A DNA stretch of 27,380 nucleotides from positions 1 to 27,380 of IMG/VR virus record IMGVR_UViG_3300037325_000406; one strand, given 5' to 3'. The position numbers and the translations under genes were made by a program. The stretch comes from a virus. A model generated the notes under the pieces. It searched no databases, had not been told where the DNA came from, and saw only the letters and a list, made by a program, of their open reading frames with translations. Positions 1 through 6,679 of the stretch are shown here, in pieces; the stretch's first letter is position 1, and each line of letters begins with the position of its first letter.

Positions 1-17
1 AGTTTATTTTCTAGTAG

Positions 18-308
18 TTAGCCGAGGCGGGGTGCGGTGCTAGGGGTAAGTCTAGGACGCCTTGCGCCTAAACGAGGTTGTTTAAAACCTGGGGCTCTAA
101 ACCCTGTCTTCTTACGAAGAGCTAAGGCCCCGGCTCCTAAAGCTCCAGCAGCCGCAAGTCCGGCTCCAACCTTAGCTACTTTCCTTATACCGGCTCCACC
201 ACCTCTTGCTTTTCGCAATCGACTCTTAATTAGTCCCTTTCGGGCACTCCCTAACGCCCTCTGAATTCCGGCTACGGGTGAACGGGGCTTTCTTGGTTGA
301 CGTAACAT
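18..308 (-). CDS. small basic Gly/Ala-rich protein of the KISRAL-type array
   Basis: A 96-residue, very basic protein with ATG start, 5 nt downstream of the methyltransferase-like gene. The N-terminus (RQPRKPRSPVAGIQRALGSA) resembles a degraded copy of the RKP...KISRALKGK block of its neighbours. Residues about 46-64 form a Gly/Ala-rich hydrophobic stretch (VGAGLAAAGALGAGALAL) flanked by RK/KK, followed by an Arg/Pro-rich tail. The same layout (basic helix, basic linker, glycine-zipper-like hydrophobic segment, basic tail) is seen in the genes at 851-3982, so I place it in that family as the most divergent member. Function unknown; a DNA-binding or membrane-active virion protein is inferred from composition only. 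Confidence 0.6.
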   Translation of the reverse strand: MLRQPRKPRSPVAGIQRALGSARKGLIKSRLRKARGGGAGIRKVAKVGAGLAAAGALGAGALALRKKTGFRAPGFKQPRLGARRPRLTPSTAPRLG

Positions 309-313
309 CTTCT

Positions 314-850
314 TTAATTATTCCAATTTCGTATGTAAACTTTTCTTGTTCCTTGACTATGCTTCTTTTGCCATACAAACCAGGCGGTTGTAACAGAGTC
401 CGTACCCTTTTCACCCTCTCTAAAAGAGGGTCTCGGACCGCTAAAAATAATCTGATGAGATAGTCGATTACTTGTGCTTTGAAGCCAGTCATATCGTTCT
501 TGGGTAGGTTCGTCAAAACTAAGACGGAGAAGAAAGGCGACTCCTTTTCGGCAGTGTTGATATGTTTTTTTAACTATCGGAAACGCCTGTTTAAACGGGG
601 GGTTTCCTATTGCCCAGTCGAAGGTAAGTTTCGAGTAGAGTTCATCTTTGGTTGCGTCTAAAGAGAAGTCTGTAGGGTATCCCTCTTTAGGGTATAGTTC
701 GTTAGTGAGGCAGTTAGGGATAACTTGACTAATTCTTAAGTCTCCCGCAGTGGGCTCAAAAACGATATCTTCGAGGTCTAAAGGAACGTTGGAAAAAAGA
801 GAATCGAGTAGTCTTACTGGTGTTGGATAGAAGTCATTTGAAACTCTCAT
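314..850 (-). CDS. adenine-specific DNA methyltransferase-like protein (short)
   Basis: A 178-residue protein with ATG start directly after the stop of the preceding gene. Visible class I SAM-methyltransferase signatures: an N-terminal DFYPTP (residues 6-11), a motif I-like FEPTAGD (31-37) and motif IV NPPF (83-86), the catalytic signature of N6-adenine or N4-cytosine methylases. The C-terminal PRPSF...TDSVTTAWFVW segment is typical of short phage and bacterial methylase-like proteins of this type. Motif I lacks the usual second glycine (GxG), so activity is not certain. No cognate restriction enzyme is visible. It could protect phage DNA or modify host DNA. Its position inside an array of small basic proteins is odd for an enzyme gene. 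Confidence 0.75.
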   Translation of the reverse strand: MRVSNDFYPTPVRLLDSLFSNVPLDLEDIVFEPTAGDLRISQVIPNCLTNELYPKEGYPTDFSLDATKDELYSKLTFDWAIGNPPFKQAFPIVKKTYQHCRKGVAFLLRLSFDEPTQERYDWLQSTSNRLSHQIIFSGPRPSFREGEKGTDSVTTAWFVWQKKHSQGTRKVYIRNWNN

Positions 851-1270
851 CTACCGTCTATTCTTCTTCGTTGTTACTTTTGGTTTTTTGTGCAAAGCGG
901 CTCCTCCTACGAAGCCTAGTATTGCTCCTTCTCTAACTCCCTTAGTAGCTCCAGCAATGGCACCGGCACCGCTAGCAAGAACTCGGGCTTTAACCTTCGA
1001 CATTCCTTCAGGAAGAGGGCTATCACCGAGCTTAGTCCCTTGTAAAGCACCATGCCCTGCACCGTAGATGCCATCCAGCGAAGCCTGTCGAGCCGCACCT
1101 CGACCAGCCGAAGCTAGTCGGGTTTTACCGGAACCCCGACCCTTAACGAGGTAGTTAACTACGGAAACAGTGGGATTCTTCTTTTTAGAAGCTCCTCCCC
1201 ACCGGCCCCTTCCCTTTAGTGCTCGGCTAATCTTTTGTCGGGTAGACTCACTCGTTCGTTTACGTGCCAC
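851..1270 (-). CDS. basic KISRAL-motif protein with Gly-rich hydrophobic segments
   Basis: A 139-residue basic protein with a GTG start (ARKRTSES follows) preceded by a GGAAGA-type ribosome-binding site. Residues 5-20 (RTSESTRQKISRALKG) are a NUMOD3-like helix motif. A second block, NYLVKGRGSGKTRLASAGRG (39-58), is shared with the next gene (1274-1693), so the two are close paralogues. The C-terminal half has Gly/Ala-rich stretches (GAGAIAGATKG, 101-111; GAILGFVGGAAL, 115-126) and a lysine-rich tail. Known: NUMOD3 is a small DNA-binding module first described next to homing endonucleases; no nuclease domain is present here. Inferred: a structural or DNA-associated phage protein. Exact role unknown. 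Confidence 0.75.
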   Translation of the reverse strand: MARKRTSESTRQKISRALKGRGRWGGASKKKNPTVSVVNYLVKGRGSGKTRLASAGRGAARQASLDGIYGAGHGALQGTKLGDSPLPEGMSKVKARVLASGAGAIAGATKGVREGAILGFVGGAALHKKPKVTTKKNRR

Positions 1271-1273
1271 TGA

Positions 1274-1693
1274 CTATCTTCCCTTTTTCTTTTTCTTAGA
1301 CTTAGTGCCCGGTTTATAGTGGGTGGCTCCCGCTATAGCTCCTAATACGGCTCCTTCGGTAGCTACTTTTCTACCTCCGGCAACAGCGGCACCAAGACCT
1401 CCCGCTACGCCCGAACCTACATCATTCAAACCCCTCTCTTTCCCTAGCTTTCTTCCGGCGGCGACCCCTGCTGGAACATTTAGAGCTGCGCCTGCAATTC
1501 CTCCGAGAGCGGCCCCTCGTAAAGCACCGCGTCCGGTTGAGCCTAAGCGAGTTTCTCCCGAACCTCGGCCTTTAACTAAATAGTCCGCTACTGCACGAAC
1601 TCCACTTTTCTTACCCCCTTTCTTGCCTCTTCGGTTTTTTAAAGCCTGGCTAATCTTTTGCCGTGTTGATTGGCTTGTTGGTCTGCGTCCCAT
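1274..1693 (-). CDS. basic KISRAL-motif protein with Gly-rich hydrophobic segments
   Basis: A 139-residue paralogue of the gene at 851-1270. ATG start overlaps the upstream stop as TAATG, indicating translational coupling. Motifs: STRQKISQALKNRRGKK (9-25, NUMOD3-like), DYLVKGRGSGETRLGSTGRG (37-56, shared with the 851 gene), then three Gly/Ala-rich segments (ALGGIAGAAL 62-71, VGSGVAGGLGAAVAGG 92-107, GAVLGAIAGA 114-123) and a polylysine C-terminus. The repeated small-residue stretches with GxxxG spacing look like glycine zippers. Function unknown; an association with DNA and/or membrane is an inference from composition. Confidence 0.75.
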   Translation of the reverse strand: MGRRPTSQSTRQKISQALKNRRGKKGGKKSGVRAVADYLVKGRGSGETRLGSTGRGALRGAALGGIAGAALNVPAGVAAGRKLGKERGLNDVGSGVAGGLGAAVAGGRKVATEGAVLGAIAGATHYKPGTKSKKKKKGR

Positions 1694-2085
1694 TATTTTT
1701 TCTTACGTGCTATTGTGTTAATCGCTTCTTCGACCTGTGCTCTATTCTTCTTAAATCCCCAGGCTTTTTTAGTACGCTTGTCTCTTTTTTTAAGTTTAGA
1801 GTTATCGTAGCTAACAGGCTCTTCCTTCCAGCTTTTACCGGGGTCTAAAGAAGCCCCTCCAGGGGTAGATTCCTTGGAGGTAGTTACGGTTGTTGGGTTT
1901 GCTTCAATGGCTCTCTTCTTACTAATAATGCGTTGAGCGGCAATGCCCCCAATAGCCCCACCAACAGCTCCGCCTACAATAAGCTTTGCGGCTCTACCTT
2001 TTTGGTTCTTTTTCTTCTTGCCTTGAAGGGCTCGAGAAATCTTTTGTCGAATTTTAAGGGCTAGGGGCTTTCTTCGTTTTGCCAT
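1693..2085 (-). CDS. basic KISRAL-motif protein, MAKRRKP type
   Basis: A 130-residue protein with ATG start. It begins M-AKRRKP and continues IRQKISRALQGKKKK (12-26), then a glycine-zipper-like segment LIVGGAVGGAIGGIAA (35-50) bounded by RAAK and QRIISKKR. The remainder is basic and hydrophilic with a C-terminal IARKKK. The N-terminus matches the sequence that follows the LEF tripeptide in the three paralogues at 2577-3982, so this gene looks like a version that needs no leader removal. Coupled to the downstream gene by TAATG. No enzymatic signature seen. Confidence 0.75.
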   Translation of the reverse strand: MAKRRKPLALKIRQKISRALQGKKKKNQKGRAAKLIVGGAVGGAIGGIAAQRIISKKRAIEANPTTVTTSKESTPGGASLDPGKSWKEEPVSYDNSKLKKRDKRTKKAWGFKKNRAQVEEAINTIARKKK

Positions 2086-2094
2086 AAGGGCTCT

Positions 2095-2568
2095 CTACTT
2101 ATTTCGCTTCTTAAATTTGAAGTTAATCTTCTTCGTCGACTTTTGGCGAGTAGTTTGCTCTCTACGACCTACACCTGGGCCAGGGGCATCTGGCTGTTGC
2201 CGCATATAGGTACCGTTACCGGGAGTTTCTTTACGTCCAACTCCTCCTGGAAAGTTACCCGCTTTTTCAGGACCACCGGCTGCCAGGAGACCTTGCTTCA
2301 CAGACCCCCCTCCTAGAGCACCTTGGCCCGGAGCGCCTTTGCGTTTAGAGGCGAGTAGAGCTGCTCCGGCTAAACCTCCCGTAATAGCTAGTCCGGCTCC
2401 GACAGCTTTCTTTTTGTTAGCGGCGTCTTTCTTAGAAACCAGTTTCTTACCGGTTAGCTTAAAGAGAGCTTTATTAGCGCCTTTCAAAGCGCCTCTTTTT
2501 TTACCTTTTAGTGCCCGGCTAATATTAGCTCTAGCTGCTGCACTTGTTGGTTTTCTACGTTTTGCCAT
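2095..2568 (-). CDS. basic KISRAL-motif protein, MAKRRKP type
   Basis: A 157-residue protein with ATG start. M-AKRRKPTSAAARANISRALKGKKRG (1-26) gives the NUMOD3-like helix without a YLEF leader. A basic linker is followed by KAVGAGLAITGGLAGAALLASKRKG (54-78), a hydrophobic glycine-rich segment of transmembrane length capped by lysines. The C-terminal half contains GVGRKE and a second GVGRRE, and ends in KKINFKFKKRNK, echoing the conserved VGRKE...NLKAIKxxFKK tail of the paralogues at 2577, 3077 and 3593. The family is thus defined at both ends, which argues for true homology rather than mere lysine richness. Confidence 0.75.
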   Translation of the reverse strand: MAKRRKPTSAAARANISRALKGKKRGALKGANKALFKLTGKKLVSKKDAANKKKAVGAGLAITGGLAGAALLASKRKGAPGQGALGGGSVKQGLLAAGGPEKAGNFPGGVGRKETPGNGTYMRQQPDAPGPGVGRREQTTRQKSTKKINFKFKKRNK

Positions 2569-2576
2569 GATTTTTC

Positions 2577-3077
2577 CTACTTTTTAAATTTCTGCTTAAT
2601 TGCCTTGAGGTTGATTCCCTTTTTTGTATTCTGCTTAGGGTCTCTTCCGATTCTTTCTTTTCTTCCAACTCCTTGCCCCAAAGGTCTCCGAGTTCGTTCC
2701 CTATACACGCTTAGGTGTCCTTCACGTTCCGCCGCCCTTACCCTTTCAACATCTCTTTGGTATTTCATATCCGTGTTTAGAGTTCGAGGACCTTCTGGTT
2801 TCGGTACTTCCTTTCTAGGGGCTGGAGAAAGCCGAGCTGGGTTGGGTTTTCCAGAGTCTTTTAAAAGATTCTGAGGTTGTTTTCCAGAGCCTTTCCGGTT
2901 TTTAAGAGCTAAAGCTGCGACCCCGACTCCTCCAACAACACCTAAGCCGATAGCCGCTTTCTTCTTATTGCTAAGCTTACCTTTTTTCTTCCGTTTACCC
3001 TTTAATGCCCGACTAATCTTTTCTCTAGCTTGAGCACCAAGAGGCTTACGTTTTTTTGCGAACTCTAAGTATCCCAT
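2577..3077 (-). CDS. basic KISRAL-motif protein with YLEF leader
   Basis: A 166-residue protein; ATG start overlaps the upstream stop (TAATG). It begins MGYLEF-AKKRKP; after the F the sequence aligns with the true N-termini (M-AKRRKP) of the genes at 1693 and 2095, suggesting a removable six-residue leader. KISRALKGK lies at 20-28, a hydrophobic Gly/Ala segment (AAIGLGVVGGVGVAALAL) at 41-58, and the tail holds GQGVGRKERIGRDPKQN and GINLKAIKQKFKK. It is a close tandem duplicate of 3077-3583. Predicted substrate of the phage protease at 18482-19420 (inference). Role unknown; DNA condensation or ejection are candidates. Confidence 0.8.
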   Translation of the reverse strand: MGYLEFAKKRKPLGAQAREKISRALKGKRKKKGKLSNKKKAAIGLGVVGGVGVAALALKNRKGSGKQPQNLLKDSGKPNPARLSPAPRKEVPKPEGPRTLNTDMKYQRDVERVRAAEREGHLSVYRERTRRPLGQGVGRKERIGRDPKQNTKKGINLKAIKQKFKK

Positions 3078-3583
3078 TACTTTTTAAACCTCTGTTTAAT
3101 TGCCTTTAGATTAATTCCCTTTTTCGTATTTTGTTTAGGATCTCTGCTAATTCTTTCTTTTCTTCCAACTCCTTGTCCTAAAGGTCTCCGAGTTCGTTCC
3201 TTATACCGGCTTATGTTGTCTTCACGGTTTGCCATCTTTACCTTTCCAAGCTGTCTGTCGTATTTCATCTGCTGGTTAAGAGTTAGACGACCTTTTAGTA
3301 TCGGTGGGAATGGCCTTTTAGGGCCTGGAGAAAGCCGAGCTGGGTCTGGTTTTCCAGAATCTTTTAAGATCTTTTGAGGTTCTTTTCCCGAGCCTTTCCG
3401 GTTTTTAAGGGCTAGCGCTGCGACCCCTAACCCCCCAGCAACCCCTAAAGAAATGGCCGCTTTCTTCTTATTGCTAAGGCTACTTCCTTTTTTCTTCCGT
3501 TTACCCTTTAATGCCCGACTAATCTTTTGTTTTACCTGAGCCGTAATGGGCTTACGTTTTTTTGCAAATTCTAAGTACCCCAT
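3077..3583 (-). CDS. basic KISRAL-motif protein with YLEF leader
   Basis: A 168-residue protein, the closest paralogue of 2577-3077 in both protein and DNA sequence, differing mainly in the middle (around residues 90-125). MGYLEF-AKKRKP at the N-terminus, KISRALKGK at 20-28, glycine-rich hydrophobic segment KAAISLGVAGGLGVAALAL at 41-59, conserved C-terminal VGRKERISRDPKQN and GINLKAIKQRFKK. ATG start. The two genes are joined by a TAATG overlap, fitting a tandem duplication followed by divergence. No known domain other than the NUMOD3-like helix is visible. Confidence 0.8.
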   Translation of the reverse strand: MGYLEFAKKRKPITAQVKQKISRALKGKRKKKGSSLSNKKKAAISLGVAGGLGVAALALKNRKGSGKEPQKILKDSGKPDPARLSPGPKRPFPPILKGRLTLNQQMKYDRQLGKVKMANREDNISRYKERTRRPLGQGVGRKERISRDPKQNTKKGINLKAIKQRFKK

Positions 3584-3592
3584 TTAGACCAC

Positions 3593-3982
3593 TTACTTTT
3601 TAAGTCTCCGCTTAATTGCCCCGAGGTTAATTCCTCTTTTCGTATTCTGTTTAGGGTCTCTTCCAATTCTCTCTTTTCTTCCAACTCCGGTGTAGGTTTG
3701 CTCACCACGCGCCGAAGTAGCTCCTTCAATTGGGTCATTATTTCGACCATTATCCGTAGCTCCGGCGAGTAGTCCTTGAGGCTGAGACTTTCCTTTACGC
3801 TGAGCTAAGACTGCCGTAGCAGCACCTAGACCTCCGGCAACCCCTAAAGAAATGGCCGCTTTCTTCTTATTGCTAAGCTTACCTCCTTTCTTCCGTCTCT
3901 TTCCTTTTAATGCCCGACTAATCTTTTGTCTTACCTGAGCCGTAATGGGCTTTCTTCGTTTTGCAAATTCTAAATATGCCAT
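3593..3982 (-). CDS. basic KISRAL-motif protein with YLEF leader
   Basis: A 129-residue shorter member of the same family. MAYLEF-AKRRKPITAQVRQK leads into ISRALKGKRRKKGG; residues 41-60 are the hydrophobic Gly/Ala segment (KAAISLGVAGGLGAATAVLA), and the tail keeps GVGRKERIGRDPKQN and GINLGAIKRRLKK. The central Pro-rich spacer of the two preceding paralogues is largely missing. ATG start. It is the first family member after the tail-terminator candidate at 4002-4493, so the array sits directly after head-tail joining genes, where a tail-tube gene would often be expected. Confidence 0.8.
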   Translation of the reverse strand: MAYLEFAKRRKPITAQVRQKISRALKGKRRKKGGKLSNKKKAAISLGVAGGLGAATAVLAQRKGKSQPQGLLAGATDNGRNNDPIEGATSARGEQTYTGVGRKERIGRDPKQNTKRGINLGAIKRRLKK

Positions 3983-4001
3983 CTTTCCTTATTTTACTTT
4001 T

Positions 4002-4493
4002 CTAACTGTTCTGATATAGATCTTGAAACCCAATATCAAATCTTAAAAACGGGTAAATCGTATTTGTTAACTCATTAGCCGTTAACATATAGTTTGCCGC
4101 ATAGTTTTGCTGATTGGCCGCTGGAGGAAGCAGATCTTTAGTTGTCTGGCTATATTCCTGAAGCAGGTAATTTAACTGTTTTCCTACCCAGTACATTAAG
4201 TCGGGTAGAGTTCTTAAGTCCGGGTAACTTATGCTATACGTGATAGTCGCACTAGTATTTGTTAAAAACGTTCCTGGACGAAAGGTATCTCTACTTCGGT
4301 AGACTTTGAGTAAGGGAAACTCTGAAACGGGAACTCCGATATCATCGAAGTTTCGGGTCCCCTTTACCACAATAATATTGGGTAAGTTGGGGTTCTTAAG
4401 TCTCTCTTCCTGGTACCTTGTATTTATTCTATCACGCAAGTACAATACGAGATCTTGGCAGTATTCTTTCTCTCCTAAGAGCAGTTCTACCAT
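4002..4493 (-). CDS. putative tail terminator / head-tail joining protein
   Basis: A 163-residue acidic-neutral protein whose ATG directly follows the stop of the upstream gene. It has no basic repeats, unlike its neighbours. Predicted mixed alpha/beta: an N-terminal helix (about 10-35), a strand-rich centre (NIIVVKGTRNFDDIG, PLLKVYRSRD, SATITYSISYPD) and a helical segment (LPDLMYWVGKQLNYLLQE, 95-112). The size, the order after a tail-completion candidate (4926-5444) and the layout are typical of siphovirus tail terminator or minor tail proteins. I cannot point to a diagnostic motif, so the assignment rests on size, fold impression and position. Confidence 0.45.
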   Translation of the reverse strand: MVELLLGEKEYCQDLVLYLRDRINTRYQEERLKNPNLPNIIVVKGTRNFDDIGVPVSEFPLLKVYRSRDTFRPGTFLTNTSATITYSISYPDLRTLPDLMYWVGKQLNYLLQEYSQTTKDLLPPAANQQNYAANYMLTANELTNTIYPFLRFDIGFQDLYQNS

Positions 4494-4919
4494 TTATAGG
4501 AACCTTGCGAGAAAAGAACGACTCTCAAGTTTACCTTTTGCTTTATTTCGGGTATCTCGACTTTGCTCAAAAGCTTTACCCGATTTATAGCCATAAACTT
4601 TAGCCATGTTTGCAGGTCTATTTAAGGTCTTAACAAGCCCATCTACGTCTTTTTGGGTATAACGCTTACCTACCAGATCACCTCTTTTGTCGTTATACTT
4701 TTTGGCGATACCTACTATCTGGTCACCATCAACACTCTTCATGTGGCTATCCCAGTCTTTTTGCTTCTCTCGGTAACCCGCGTTCTCTTTTCTAATCCGG
4801 GCGATTGTAGTAAAAAAACCTCCCTCTTTTTTCTCTTTCTTTTGTTTGTTTTTTGTAAGAGCTCGACTAATCTTCGCTTTGTGAGCTGCGCTTAAAGGCT
4901 TTCGCTGTGTTGTTGTCAT
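4494..4919 (-). CDS. basic KISRAL-motif protein without glycine-rich segment
   Basis: A 141-residue basic protein with ATG start. MTTTQRKPLSAAHKAKISRALTKNK (1-25) is the clearest NUMOD3-like version and is nearly identical to the internal copy in the 466-residue protein at 6680-8080 (RRRKPLTAAHKAKISRALTQN). The rest is charged and helical (around GGFFTTIARIRKENAGYREKQKDW) and lacks the Gly/Ala hydrophobic segment of the 851-3982 genes. It lies between the two tail-completion candidates, so it is co-expressed with virion proteins. Function unknown; DNA or RNA binding is plausible from the motif and charge. Confidence 0.7.
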   Translation of the reverse strand: MTTTQRKPLSAAHKAKISRALTKNKQKKEKKEGGFFTTIARIRKENAGYREKQKDWDSHMKSVDGDQIVGIAKKYNDKRGDLVGKRYTQKDVDGLVKTLNRPANMAKVYGYKSGKAFEQSRDTRNKAKGKLESRSFLARFL

Positions 4920-4925
4920 TGGGTA

Positions 4926-5444
4926 TTACTTAATTGTTGTATTTTTATCGAACTTATCTTCTAGACCGTCGGCTTTAAGAAACACCTTAAGATAGGCTTC
5001 CGAGAGTTTATCTAAGAGTTGGGGGTGGAAGAACACAATAGGCCGTAGCTCTTGCAGACGGTCAGCGTAAGGAATCTTTGTTCCAAAAGAGTACTCGTCT
5101 TTTTCAAAGGTGTTAATTAGGTTAAAGTTGTATGTTGTAAGAGAGTTCATTAAAGCCCCACTATCAATATACACTCTACCGTTAGCCCTCTCAGGGTTAC
5201 TGAGCAAGTAGCTATGACTTAGTTGATGCCAATACTCTCCTCCCCAAACACCCCCGCCTGTTACAGTTGGCGGACTAGACGAGAATCTTTTACGTAAATC
5301 CTCCATCATAACTTCGCCTAAGGCTTTCTCAACCTCTACACGAAAGTCACTATCGTCGTCTAGTCGTTTTTTAAGTCTGCTGAGAAACGACTCGTCTTCT
5401 TCTTTATAGTTAAAGTCTTTTACGTCTAAGCTAATCTCAAGCAT
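4926..5444 (-). CDS. putative tail completion protein (HK97 gp10 / Mu gpG-like)
   Basis: I choose the ATG at 5442-5444 (protein MLEISLDVKDF...) because AAAGGAGA lies 7 nt upstream; a longer TTG-initiated version to 5465 is less likely. About 172 residues. The pattern of an early helical region ending in LRKRFSSSPP, a WGGEYW segment, an IDSGALMNSLT box and a later FGTKIPYADRLQELRPIVFF is the usual signature of phage virion-morphogenesis/tail-completion proteins (SGxLxxS..., YAxxxxxxxPxxxF). Such proteins join the tail to the neck. The first bases overlap the end of the frameshifted gene 5437-6017. Confidence 0.6.
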   Translation of the reverse strand: MLEISLDVKDFNYKEEDESFLSRLKKRLDDDSDFRVEVEKALGEVMMEDLRKRFSSSPPTVTGGGVWGGEYWHQLSHSYLLSNPERANGRVYIDSGALMNSLTTYNFNLINTFEKDEYSFGTKIPYADRLQELRPIVFFHPQLLDKLSEAYLKVFLKADGLEDKFDKNTTIK

Positions 5445-6017
5445 AAGGAGTCTCCTTTCTTCCAAATCTCTTCTTAAGACTGGACAGGATTTTTCTAGCT
5501 TTAACGGCTCGAGGACCCGGAGAGATTGATTTAACTCGTTGTTTAGCTGAATCTATGTTAAAGACGCGTGTTAAACCGGTTGAAAGACGACTAGCGGGTT
5601 TTTGGTAAGTTAAGGCCGGGACTCGAGAGTAGTCGGGACTAAATTTAAGTACTTCATAGCTTCCTGGAATATCGACAGCTCCTGTTGGGCTGTCTTTGTC
5701 TGTCTCTTGACTAGGGGCATAAAAGTTTCCTATTTTTTCTGGAGTAGATTTTCTTATATCGTTAAGAGCTTTATTATTATGCACAGTAGCTACCGCTAGT
5801 TTCGTAATCTCTGGCTTATCTATTTCAACTATTCTACGTTGAACTTGACTTTGTTCTACGGCTTTGTCCGCAAGTAACTTTTTCTTTACAGCCCTACGCA
5901 ATCGACCAGTACTTTTACTCTTTTTCCAGATTTAGTCTTTCGAAAGAAAGAATTCCCTTTACCTATAGGAGTTCCCGCTGTCTCCAAGTTTTTTTTCCAA
6001 CTACTAAAATTTAACAT
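5437..6017 (-). CDS. hypothetical protein with apparent frameshift
   Basis: Two reading frames together make one gene. An ATG at 6015-6017, overlapping the upstream stop as TAATG, opens a 43-codon frame (MLNFSSWKKNLETAGTPIGK...) that stops at 5886. The downstream frame (5437 to about 5931) has no ATG at its 5' end, only a TTG at 5899-5901 with no clear ribosome-binding site. Rereading one A in the five-A run at 5921-5925 joins them as ...TKSGKKSKSTGRLRRAVKKK..., about 193 residues, basic at the N-terminus and ending FGRKETPYA, reminiscent of the VGRKE tail motif of the basic array. It may be a sequencing indel, a mutation or a recoding site. Family not recognised; a neck or tail role is suggested by position. 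Confidence 0.55.
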
Positions 6018-6676
6018 TATAAAAACCTGTAATCAGGATCAAGCCATTCGACTCCGGGAGTTCGATTTCGGCTGTGGCGGGGGTCTGAGTCTTCTGAAAA
6101 GTATTCGTCTCCATGTTTCTTTCGGCCTCCCATTGGAACTACATAAGTGTAGTTACGGGTGATAGTATCCTGTCTCTCTCCCTGGCCTAGAAGCTTCTCC
6201 CCCGGAAGTCTGAGAGGCTGCTGTTCGGGCTGACCAACTAAAGAGTTTTGAGGTGCAGGTTGCGTTGGAATAAAGATGTTATGTCCAGCAGTTAAAGCCG
6301 CTAGCATAAAGTGAGCCTGTCTACTTAAATCAGTAGAGGACCCTCCTATATCGGCGGCTGGAACAATAGGGCTAGTACCTTCGAAGTGAACCTGTATCAG
6401 ACTACTAATGACTAGACATTCAGTCATATCCTTCATAATCTGTACAGTGATTTCGCTTGTTAGCAGCAGGGGGATAACATAAATCTGCCCTAGAACTAAG
6501 TTAAGGTATGCTTCTTTTTCATCAGCGACTTGCATGACCAATGCAGGATCAACTACCTGGCCACTAGCAGCCTGGCCATAGCCTGGAATAATAGTTATAG
6601 GTAGTTCTTCAGTTAGATCAATCTCAAGTCGTCCACGGAGCCTTCTAGCTATGTCTGAGAGGGTTGTGTATCTCAT
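6017..6676 (-). CDS. putative head-tail connector/adaptor protein
   Basis: A 219-residue protein, ATG start. The N-terminal 130 residues are largely helical with an opening MRYTTLSDIARRLRGRLEI that recalls DUF1320/gp36-like head-tail adaptors (an early YxTxxDL-type segment), followed by helices DEKEAYLNLVLGQIYVIPLL and ITVQIMKDMTECLVISSLIQVHF. The C-terminal third is Pro/Gln/Gly-rich, polar and probably disordered (PTQPAPQNS...PGEKLLGQ), ending in an Arg/Asp-rich tail. It precedes tail-completion candidates, as connectors normally do. Family assignment is tentative; no catalytic motif is present. Confidence 0.45.
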   Translation of the reverse strand: MRYTTLSDIARRLRGRLEIDLTEELPITIIPGYGQAASGQVVDPALVMQVADEKEAYLNLVLGQIYVIPLLLTSEITVQIMKDMTECLVISSLIQVHFEGTSPIVPAADIGGSSTDLSRQAHFMLAALTAGHNIFIPTQPAPQNSLVGQPEQQPLRLPGEKLLGQGERQDTITRNYTYVVPMGGRKKHGDEYFSEDSDPRHSRNRTPGVEWLDPDYRFL

Positions 6677-6679
6677 GAG

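Larger units (their letters stand above)
2577..3982. repeat. tandemly duplicated basic-protein genes
   Basis: The genes 2577-3077 and 3077-3583 share long near-identical DNA blocks, for instance 2659-2698 versus 3159-3198 and 2817-2917 versus 3318-3408, with a divergent middle. The gene 3593-3982 shares the 5' block (3840-3982 versus 3439-3583) and the 3' block. The pattern is tandem duplication followed by divergence or internal deletion, and would promote recombination within the array. Confidence 0.75.

Noticed and set aside
226-516. A 96-residue minus-strand frame overlapping two genes
   Set aside because: It overlaps the methyltransferase-like gene and the end-of-window basic gene in another frame, has no family features and reads like a shadow.
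851-3982. NUMOD3 motifs as remnants of homing endonucleases
   Set aside because: No HNH or GIY-YIG nuclease residues are seen in any member, and the conserved hydrophobic and tail segments argue for a family with its own role.
5886-6017. The 43-codon frame as an independent small gene
   Set aside because: The continuing frame lacks a good start and joins it seamlessly by one base, so one frameshifted gene explains both better.
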